Assembly: GCA_002426275.1 (NCBI GenBank)
Contig: DIPB01000130.1
Span: forward strand, 25,637-31,451
Length of the DNA: 5,815 nucleotides
Source: Firmicutes bacterium UBA5499
GTDB lineage: Bacteria > Bacillota > DTU084
Reading direction: 5' to 3'
A model generated the notes under the pieces. It did no database searches. It was not told where the DNA came from and worked only from the letters and a program-made list of their open reading frames with translations. This document shows positions 1-4,991 of this stretch, one piece after another. Positions within the stretch are counted from its first letter, which is position 1, and every line of letters begins with the position of its first letter. The translations under genes and the position numbers were made by a program.

Positions 1-1
1 T

Positions 2-313
2 GTCTTCGGTTTAGGAGTCTTAGCGCTGATTTTCGTGCTGCTTGCTTTAGTGAGAATAGATGGCAGAGACACCGTTTTCTTAAAATCTCTGAAGAGACTT
101 CTCCCCTGCTTATTGGCCGGCATTTTCGGCACTATTCTCTCCAGCTTGGCGGCGCTCTCCATAGTTTTGACCCCATCTGCAATCTTCAGCATCATTTTAG
201 TCGGACTTGTGGCGTTTTTCTTCAGCCTCTTGATTAGCTCGCTGATTCTGCTCATCAAATGCGTCCAAAGCTTCGGCTATGATCGTTTCTCTGAAGCTAA
301 AGTCGAGCCATAG
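2..313 (+). CDS. 3' part of a multi-pass membrane protein, function unknown (5' end outside window)
   Basis: The frame is open from the first bases of the window to a TAG at 311-313, so this is the last ~103 codons of a longer gene. An internal GTG at 35 could serve as a start, but the hydrophobic reading continues upstream of it and no good ribosome binding site precedes it, so I treat the gene as truncated by the window edge. Three hydrophobic segments are visible: one at the left edge (ending LLALVRID), a second after a basic loop containing KSLKRLLP, and a long third one rich in Ile, Leu, Val and Phe (SIILVGLVAFFFSLLISS). A short polar tail rich in charged residues (YDRFSEAKVEP) follows. 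I do not recognise the family. It converges on the ATPase gene with about 72 bp between the stops, so it is not in the same operon. Confidence 0.6.
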   Translation, partial: VFGLGVLALIFVLLALVRIDGRDTVFLKSLKRLLPCLLAGIFGTILSSLAALSIVLTPSAIFSIILVGLVAFFFSLLISSLILLIKCVQSFGYDRFSEAKVEP

Positions 314-348
314 ATTGAAATTCAACCGTCCATGCCCGGGCAGGCGCA

Positions 349-383
349 GGAAAGGCGATGGAAGTGACATCCATCGCCTTTCC
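349..383. terminator. Perfect 14-bp hairpin between convergent genes, probable bidirectional 3'-end structure
   Basis: Bases 349-362 (GGAAAGGCGATGGA) are the exact reverse complement of 370-383, with a 7-base loop. The right arm ends two bases short of the ATPase stop codon (386-388). The position between two convergent stop codons fits a shared terminator or an mRNA 3'-end stabiliser. No run of T follows on either strand, so a classical intrinsic terminator is not fully met. The stem itself is certain; the role is inferred. Confidence 0.6.
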
Positions 384-385
384 GC

Positions 386-3031
386 TCACTTGCAACTCTC
401 CAAGACGCTATTGCTATGCTTGTACTTGATCCAGCCGATTTTTTTAGCGAGCTCTAAAACCGGAAGCGGAACCGCCGCCAATAACACGGCGTCCAGATAC
501 AGTTGGACAGTAAGCCGAGTTAGGCCGAAAACTTCGGCTACAGGAGGAACGAATACCACCAGAGCGATCAGCGCAATCGATAAGGCTGCGGCCTGACACA
601 AAACCTTGTTTGTAAACAAACCGATCTGAAACAGCGAGCGATTCGAGCGCAGATTAAAGGAATGAAACACCTGCGTCAGCGACAAAATGCAGAAAGCCAT
701 GGTGCGCCCCGCAGTAAGTTGGCCTGTGCTTTTCCAGCCCACCAGAAAGCCAATCAGCGTCAGCACGGCAAACATCAACCCTTGCAGCATCACTTGCAGC
801 CCCAAGCCGCCGGCAAAGATGCCCTCTTCTTTGGACTGTGGCTTGCGATTCATCACATCGCGCTCCACCGGCTCCATGCCAAGGGCAATGGCAGGCAGGC
901 TATCAGTCACCAGATTAATCCACAGCAGCTGCATGGACAAAAGAGGAGCTTGTCTCCAAATGAGCATTGCGAAAAAAACCGTAAGCACCTCGCCGATATT
1001 GGTGCCAAGCAGAAAGCCAACCACTTTCTTAATATTATCGTAGATCCCGCGGCCTTCCCGCACAGCCTCCACAATAGTGGCGAAATTATCATCTGTGAGC
1101 GTCATATCCGAGGCGCCCTTCGCCACATCTGTGCCGGTGATTCCCATAGCGCAGCCTATATCAGCAGCCTTTAAGGCCGGAGCATCGTTGACGCCGTCTC
1201 CGGTCATGGCAACGACCTGACCTTGCCGCTGCCAAGCGCGAACGATCCTGATTTTATCTGAAGGGGAAACTCGCGCGTAGACGGAAATATTGTGCACTCG
1301 CGCATTCAGTTCTTCATCAGTCAACTGCGCAAGCTCGCTGCCGGTTACAGCTTGATCCGACTCCTTTAGAATCCCCAACTCTCTTGCAATGGCTGAGGCG
1401 GTGAGCACATGATCGCCGGTGATCATCACGGGTTTGATTCCCGCTCTGCGGCAGACTGCAACCGCGGTTCGCGCTTCAGGCCTCGGCGGATCGATCATGC
1501 CCACCAAACCCAGAAAGATGAAATCTTTTTCCAGCTCAGCCGCAGTTGGATTTGCCGGCAGCTCTTCTATCTCCTTATATGCCACCGCCAGCACCCGCAG
1601 AGCTTCCTTGCCGAACTTATCCGCATATACTCGGCCCCGCTCTACGTCTCCGGCGATGCACTTTTGAGCCAGAACGTCAAACGCACCCTTGACGATCACG
1701 ATCTTTTTCCCGTGGATCAAATTAACCGTGGTCATCAATTTCCGCTCCGAGTCAAAAGGAATCTCCGCCAGCCGAGGAAAATCTCGATCCAGCTCGTCTT
1801 TTGGCATCCCGTTTTTATGAGCTGCATAAACGATTGCGGTTTCCGTTGGATCTCCCAGATGCTTCTGGGTTCCGTTTTCAAATATCACCTTGCCGTCGCA
1901 GCAAAGCGTTGCCAGGCGGAGCAATTTTTTCACAGCCGAAGAATTATCCTCTCCGATCTCCTCAACAAGCGAATCTTCGGCAGCAAAGGCCCGCGTCAGG
2001 GTCATGCGGTTTTTCGTGAGCGTTCCCGTCTTATCGGAACAAATCACAGAAGCGCTGCCAAGAGTTTCCACAGCGGGAAGCCTGCGGATGATAGCGTTGC
2101 GCTTTACCATTCTCTGTACGCCGATAGCCAGCACAATGGTTACGATGGCAGGCAACCCTTCTGGAATAGCTGAGACTGCCAGAGAAACAGAGGTCATGAA
2201 GATCTCCATGATCTGCATCCCATCCAGCACGCCCAGCACAAAGATGATGGCACAGGCAGTCAGAGCCGCAATGCCAAGATATTTTCCCAGGACGGCGAGT
2301 TTTTGCTGCAGAGGAGTTTGCCCATCTTGCTCGCCGGACAATAAGTCGGCAATCTTCCCCATTTCAGTGTTCATGCCCGTGCCGGTGACTACAGCCTTTC
2401 CGCGGCCATAGGCAATTCCGCAGCCTGCGTAGAGCATATTGTACCGATCTCCTAAGGGTGCATCCTGCGCCACAGAAGCGTCTGCAGCTTTTTCGGAAGG
2501 AACGGACTCGCCTGTCAGCGCAGATTCTTCAGCTTTTAAGCTGGCGGAAGCGATGAGCCGCGCGTCTGCAGGAATGAAATCTCCCGCCTCGACAAGGATG
2601 ATATCGCCTGGTACCAAATGTGAAGCTTCAATCACTGTTTCCTGCCCGTCGCGGATAACCCTACAGTGGGGAGCCGACAGACTTTTCAGAGCTTCCAGCG
2701 CTTTTTCGGCTTTACTTTCTTGGACTACGCCCAGGATTGCGTTGAGCACCACAATCAATAAGATCAGGATTGGCTCGAAAAAGCCTTCGTGTTCATAGCA
2801 GGCAACCACAAAAGAGATCGCCGCTGCAGCGATCAGGATGAGAATCATCACGTCTTTAAATTGCTCAAAAAAACGTTGTAAGTTAGTCTTGTTTTTTTTC
2901 TCCTGAAGCTTGTTTTCACCATATTCGGCCAGCCGTCTTTCCGCTTCTTTGGTGGACAACCCCCGATTCGGATCAACGTCCAACTGGCTCAAGATTTCCG
3001 GCAAAGCCTCAAAGTACTCTCTCAACAACAC
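386..3031 (-). CDS. Calcium-translocating P-type ATPase, PMCA/SERCA-like (P2 type)
   Basis: This 881-residue membrane pump should use ATP to export Ca2+, with proton counter-transport as in known bacterial homologues. Domains in order: cation-ATPase N domain (about 1-55), M1-M2 (about 60-103), actuator loop with TGES (173-176), M3-M4 with the ion-binding IPEGLP (E291), and phosphorylation site CSDKTGT (D333). The nucleotide domain carries KGA (448-450); the P domain carries DPPRPE (515-520), TGD (538-540) and TGDGVNDAP (610-618). The M5-M10 bundle follows. Predicted Ca2+ ligands are N678 and E681 in M5 and N706, T709 and D710 in M6; the M8 position equivalent to SERCA E908 appears to be Q787. 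The length matches Listeria LMCA1 and Bacillus YloB-type pumps, so the gene looks intact. The most upstream possible start is GTG at 3031, but the AGGAGG lies only 2 bases before it, so TTG at 3028 or 3025 is more likely. It lies downstream of, and probably with, the TetR gene. Mn2+ transport cannot be excluded. Confidence 0.95.
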   Translation of the reverse strand: MLLREYFEALPEILSQLDVDPNRGLSTKEAERRLAEYGENKLQEKKNKTNLQRFFEQFKDVMILILIAAAAISFVVACYEHEGFFEPILILLIVVLNAILGVVQESKAEKALEALKSLSAPHCRVIRDGQETVIEASHLVPGDIILVEAGDFIPADARLIASASLKAEESALTGESVPSEKAADASVAQDAPLGDRYNMLYAGCGIAYGRGKAVVTGTGMNTEMGKIADLLSGEQDGQTPLQQKLAVLGKYLGIAALTACAIIFVLGVLDGMQIMEIFMTSVSLAVSAIPEGLPAIVTIVLAIGVQRMVKRNAIIRRLPAVETLGSASVICSDKTGTLTKNRMTLTRAFAAEDSLVEEIGEDNSSAVKKLLRLATLCCDGKVIFENGTQKHLGDPTETAIVYAAHKNGMPKDELDRDFPRLAEIPFDSERKLMTTVNLIHGKKIVIVKGAFDVLAQKCIAGDVERGRVYADKFGKEALRVLAVAYKEIEELPANPTAAELEKDFIFLGLVGMIDPPRPEARTAVAVCRRAGIKPVMITGDHVLTASAIARELGILKESDQAVTGSELAQLTDEELNARVHNISVYARVSPSDKIRIVRAWQRQGQVVAMTGDGVNDAPALKAADIGCAMGITGTDVAKGASDMTLTDDNFATIVEAVREGRGIYDNIKKVVGFLLGTNIGEVLTVFFAMLIWRQAPLLSMQLLWINLVTDSLPAIALGMEPVERDVMNRKPQSKEEGIFAGGLGLQVMLQGLMFAVLTLIGFLVGWKSTGQLTAGRTMAFCILSLTQVFHSFNLRSNRSLFQIGLFTNKVLCQAAALSIALIALVVFVPPVAEVFGLTRLTVQLYLDAVLLAAVPLPVLELAKKIGWIKYKHSNSVLESCK

Positions 3032-3033
3032 AA

Positions 3034-3039
3034 CCTCCT
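3034..3039 (-). promoter_or_regulatory. Ribosome binding site of the ATPase gene; argues for a TTG start
   Basis: AGGAGG on the minus strand is followed by TT and then GTG-TTG-TTG. Spacing is 2 bases to the GTG (3031), 5 to the first TTG (3028) and 8 to the second (3025). Usual spacing is about 5-9, so one of the TTG codons is the better start and the protein would be one or two residues shorter than the longest frame. An in-frame TAG just upstream excludes any longer protein. Confidence 0.75.
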
Positions 3040-3040
3040 A

Positions 3041-3053
3041 AGTAAAATTTACT
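3041..3053. promoter_or_regulatory. 13-bp palindrome directly upstream of the ATPase ribosome binding site
   Basis: AGTAAA-A-TTTACT is a perfect inverted repeat with one central base, ending one base before the Shine-Dalgarno region of the ATPase gene. It could be an operator, or a small hairpin affecting translation. It is AT-rich and short, so chance is possible, and it does not resemble the GACCGGTC operator upstream of the TetR gene. Confidence 0.3.
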
Positions 3054-3077
3054 AGCATTCACGCTGATTCATCAATA

Positions 3078-3104
3078 GCGTCCGCCTGCAGGAGCGCCTT
3101 TTTT
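3078..3104 (+). terminator. Terminator-like hairpin with T-tract on the plus strand, between the TetR and ATPase genes
   Basis: GCGTCC (3078-3083) pairs with GGAGCGC (3091-3097) with one bulged G, over a 7-base loop, and is followed by T6 at 3099-3104 on the plus strand. That is the layout of an intrinsic terminator for rightward transcription, yet both flanking genes run leftward. It may stop antisense transcripts. Read on the minus strand, the stem has the A-tract before it and no T-tract after it, so it should not strongly separate the TetR gene from the ATPase. Confidence 0.4.
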
Positions 3105-3117
3105 CAATCTCTTGTCA

Positions 3118-3825
3118 TTAATTTCGCAGCAAAATGCTATTGTCACAGACCATAGACTCTAAACTTGTCTGAAAAGAACGAAGAAATGCTCCGCGCAGCT
3201 CCCCGTCGCTCAAAGAACTGATTTCTTTGTAATCATCATAATAGGCCGCAAAGTTAACCAGAGGAATAATCGAAAAGAAAAACTCGTAGACTACCATGTC
3301 CTCTGAATAATTGAAATCTTGATCCGCTTCGGAAATAGTCCTAAAAATAGGATTCTCCTCATCGCCCGTTGTTAACTCCAAAAGTCGGAACAAATCGCCT
3401 TGATGCTTGCTGCTTTTGAGAGACTCAAGCATTAAAATTCGGATAATTGCGCGCTGCTGGAGGGCATAATCCATCAATCGCTCATAAAAGAGCTTAACGT
3501 TTTCCAAAAAACGTCTGATCTCCCGTTCATCTGTAAAGCGCAGTCGATCAGGCTCAATGTCTAAGCTGCCATCTTTGATCATCTGCACGATATTGGCATG
3601 AATAAAATCCAGAACAAGCGAAGTGGCATTATCCATAAACGCTTGCACCAGCTGATCTAAAATCTCCTCTTTGCTTTTAAAGTAATAATAAATCAAAGCT
3701 TTGGTGACATTTGCCGTCTTTGCTATTTCGCTGACGCTTGCCGCATCAAATCCTTTTTGGGAAAAAAGTTGGCTTGCAGCGCTCAGAATCCTCTCTTTAG
3801 CATCGCAATTCTCAGCGTGTTCCAA
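3118..3825 (-). CDS. TetR/AcrR-family transcriptional regulator
   Basis: This is a 235-residue DNA-binding repressor of the TetR type. The N-terminal helix-turn-helix domain is clear: helix 1 around residues 10-25 (ERILSAASQLFSQKGF), helix 2 around 29-37 (ASVSEIAKT), recognition helix about 39-48 (NVTKALIYYYF), then the typical KSKEEIL. The remaining ~180 residues are helical and divergent, as expected for the ligand-binding and dimer domain, so the inducer cannot be read from sequence. The start is TTG at 3825, with AGGAGGTGA on the minus strand giving 9 bases of spacing from AGGAGG; no in-frame ATG lies near. A strong promoter and a GACCGGTC-centred operator sit directly upstream, pointing to autorepression. 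The ATPase gene follows 86 bp downstream on the same strand and is the obvious candidate target. The family call is secure; the target is inferred. Confidence 0.93.
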   Translation of the reverse strand: MEHAENCDAKERILSAASQLFSQKGFDAASVSEIAKTANVTKALIYYYFKSKEEILDQLVQAFMDNATSLVLDFIHANIVQMIKDGSLDIEPDRLRFTDEREIRRFLENVKLFYERLMDYALQQRAIIRILMLESLKSSKHQGDLFRLLELTTGDEENPIFRTISEADQDFNYSEDMVVYEFFFSIIPLVNFAAYYDDYKEISSLSDGELRGAFLRSFQTSLESMVCDNSILLRN

Positions 3826-3839
3826 AACGTCTCACCTCC

Positions 3840-3857
3840 TGACTGACCGGTCGTTCA
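3840..3857. promoter_or_regulatory. Probable TetR-family operator
   Basis: An 18-bp inverted repeat is centred on GACCGGTC, with half-sites TGAnnGACC on both strands (7 of 9 positions symmetric). It lies just downstream of the -10 box, covering the predicted transcription start and reaching the Shine-Dalgarno of the TetR gene. GACCGGTC-centred palindromes are typical operators of Gram-positive TetR regulators. Bound repressor would block initiation of its own gene and of the downstream ATPase. Confidence 0.75.
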
Positions 3858-3880
3858 AATTTATTATACTGTAAATTTCA
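3855..3880. repeat. Imperfect inverted repeat spanning the -10 box
   Basis: TCAAATTTA (3855-3863) and TAAATTTCA (3872-3880) are inverted copies with 8 of 9 matches, separated by 8 bases that include most of the -10 element. It could be a second binding site for the repressor or another regulator. It is AT-rich, so the evidence is weak. Confidence 0.25.
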
Positions 3881-3891
3881 GCGATGTTCAA
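3863..3891 (-). promoter_or_regulatory. Sigma-A type promoter of the TetR-ATPase unit
   Basis: On the minus strand, TTGAAC (3891-3886) and a perfect TATAAT (3868-3863) are separated by exactly 17 bases. The stretch upstream of the -35 (about 3892-3913) is almost pure A/T with long tracts, resembling an UP element. The predicted start falls near 3856, inside the operator, leaving a short leader before the ribosome binding site at 3835-3840. No comparably good promoter is seen between the TetR and ATPase genes. Confidence 0.85.
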
Positions 3892-3948
3892 GATATAATA
3901 AAAAAAATATTTTACTCGGCTTTTTTGTCTTTCTTGAAGGTAGCTGCT

Positions 3949-3980
3949 AAAACAAAATGCCCCTTGACTGGCAAAGGGCA
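3949..3980 (-). terminator. Intrinsic terminator candidate for leftward transcription from the EFR1 gene
   Basis: On the minus strand, TGCCCTTT and AAGGGGCA form a stem with one mismatch (7 of 8 pairs) around a 7-base loop, directly followed by TTTTGTTTT. This is the normal order for an intrinsic terminator reading leftward. It lies about 210 bp past the EFR1 stop codon, far for a gene-end terminator, so it may instead end a transcript made within the intergenic stretch or insulate the TetR promoter. Confidence 0.5.
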
Positions 3981-4120
3981 AATCACCTTTAATCGCAAAG
4001 CGGAGGGAATCCCACAAAACCCTAACGGAAGCATGTCCAAAGGCACCGCCCGGACCGTATCAGCGACTGCTCAAAAACCGGTAGCCCAGCGACCCCATCG
4101 AAGTTCTCATCCGACTGGCA

Positions 4121-4160
4121 CAAGCAGTTTCCAGGCTGAAAAAGCCGAAGTGGAAGCTTG
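4121..4160. repeat. 40-base imperfect hairpin of three paired blocks
   Basis: CAAGC, TTCCA and GGCT on the left pair in order with AGCC, TGGAA and GCTTG on the right, giving 14 base pairs interrupted by AGT on one side and GAAG on the other, around a GAAAA loop on the plus strand. There is no following T-tract. The ordered set of pairings suggests a folded RNA or a palindromic repeat unit rather than chance. Confidence 0.5.
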
Positions 4161-4188
4161 CAATTGACGCTATAGGCAAATTTAAAAG

Positions 4189-4956
4189 TTATCTTGAACA
4201 GATTTCCTCGAAGGAAATATCAGGATGATGATAGCGCCTACTTGTACCGGTCGCCTTACCGCCGATAATCGCCTTTTGGGGACACCACTGGATACAAGCT
4301 ACGCAAAGTTCGCATTCATTCCCAAAAACAGGTTTGCCATCCTTAAGTACTACATTACCCACAGGACACACTCTTACGCAGTTGCCGCACGAAACGCAAG
4401 CGTCGGTCACTTTAAAATTAAACCGCGCTCCTCTTTTGAAATTCGGTGCTACCATGGCATACATCAGAGTATATAAAAATCTGCCTTGGGGAATTGCGGC
4501 TTGCTTTTTAACGCGGATGTCATCGGCTATGGTTTCCGCGGCAAGATGCGACTCCATAGCTTGCTCCTTAGGATTGTCAGGCTGTGGGTGCATTATAAGA
4601 TAGTTTCCATACATCTTTACAAAACCGCCGTAATGCAACACAACGCCCTTTTTCTTAAGCAACCTGCTCACCTGCGGGATGCAATTTCCAGAGTCTTCAC
4701 CGCCTGTCACCACAGTGAAATAATATGCGGCCTTATTTTCGGTGAAACTCAAATTTTTTATACAGCGCTTAACGATATTGGGCAGTCCTTCTCCATAGCA
4801 GGGAAAAACAAAACCTACACGCTCATATCCTGCAAGGGAGATGTGCTGCTTGGTCATTGCAATCAGATCGGTATCAGGCATTTTCCCCGCAATATCTTTG
4901 GCGGTTTGTAAACTGTTTCCCGTGCCTGAAAAGTAACAGATAAGGTTTTTGCTCAT
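4189..4956 (-). CDS. EFR1-type flavodoxin/2[4Fe-4S] ferredoxin fusion protein
   Basis: This is a 255-residue soluble redox protein. The N-terminal half has a flavodoxin fold with the FMN phosphate-binding loop FSGTGNS (9-15) and a typical VTGGEDSG segment (83-90). The C-terminal half carries two cluster motifs: C187-x2-C190-x2-C193-x3-C197-P and C215-x2-C218-x2-C221-x3-C225-P. All eight cysteines are present, so two [4Fe-4S] clusters are expected. The tail with RYHHPDIS is typical of the EFR1 group. The family is predicted to move low-potential electrons between flavin and iron-sulphur centres in anaerobes; its partners are not known. The start is ATG at 4956 with GGAGG 8 bases upstream. It seems to be a single-gene unit: the region upstream is a decayed gene, and I could not find a convincing promoter (only a TTTAAT-like -10 at 5005-5010 with no good -35). 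Confidence 0.9.
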   Translation of the reverse strand: MSKNLICYFSGTGNSLQTAKDIAGKMPDTDLIAMTKQHISLAGYERVGFVFPCYGEGLPNIVKRCIKNLSFTENKAAYYFTVVTGGEDSGNCIPQVSRLLKKKGVVLHYGGFVKMYGNYLIMHPQPDNPKEQAMESHLAAETIADDIRVKKQAAIPQGRFLYTLMYAMVAPNFKRGARFNFKVTDACVSCGNCVRVCPVGNVVLKDGKPVFGNECELCVACIQWCPQKAIIGGKATGTSRRYHHPDISFEEICSR

Positions 4957-4991
4957 TTCTCATCCCTCCATTAAATGAGCGCGTTACAGGG

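Larger units (their letters stand above)
3892..4188. other. Structured intergenic stretch of about 300 bp without a convincing gene
   Basis: This lies between the promoter of the TetR gene and the stop of the EFR1 gene. It is not plain spacer. It contains a terminator-like hairpin (3949-3980), a 40-base imperfect hairpin (4121-4160) and a long-range inverted repeat: CGGCTTTTT at 3917-3925 against AAAAAGCCG at 4139-4147. Several short frames are open. One minus-strand frame ends in TFKKDKKAE and TAA at about 3913; a plus-strand frame from 4085 reads SDPIEVLIRLAQAV. Another plus frame spans 3925-4167. None has a ribosome binding site next to a start codon, and I recognise none. It could be a small dispersed repeat, a structured RNA or the remnant of a lost gene. 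Confidence 0.4.

Noticed and set aside
662..1174. Plus-strand frame of 170 codons rich in His, Gln and Lys
   Set aside because: It is antisense to the M5-M10 region of the ATPase; its composition follows from the opposite strand and no homology is evident.
1409..2411. Long plus-strand open frames (254 and 173 codons) inside the ATPase gene
   Set aside because: They are antisense to a fully conserved P-type ATPase reading frame, have no ribosome binding sites or recognisable domains, and show the odd composition of a shadow frame.
3054..3077. A possible separate promoter for the ATPase (TTGATG, 18 bases, TAAATT on the minus strand)
   Set aside because: Both boxes match only 4 of 6 positions, and the start site would fall on the ribosome binding site, leaving no usable leader.
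3832..4017. Minus-strand frame of 61 codons ahead of the TetR gene
   Set aside because: It runs through the promoter and operator of the TetR gene, begins at a TTG with no ribosome binding site and has no recognisable domain.
3925..4167. Plus-strand frame of 80 codons in the intergenic stretch
   Set aside because: It is low in hydrophobic residues, has no good start or ribosome binding site and lies across two hairpins. Kept only as part of the structured interval.
4225..4911. Plus-strand frames of 83, 89 and 141 codons within the EFR1 gene
   Set aside because: They are antisense shadows of a gene with all FMN-loop and cluster cysteine motifs intact.
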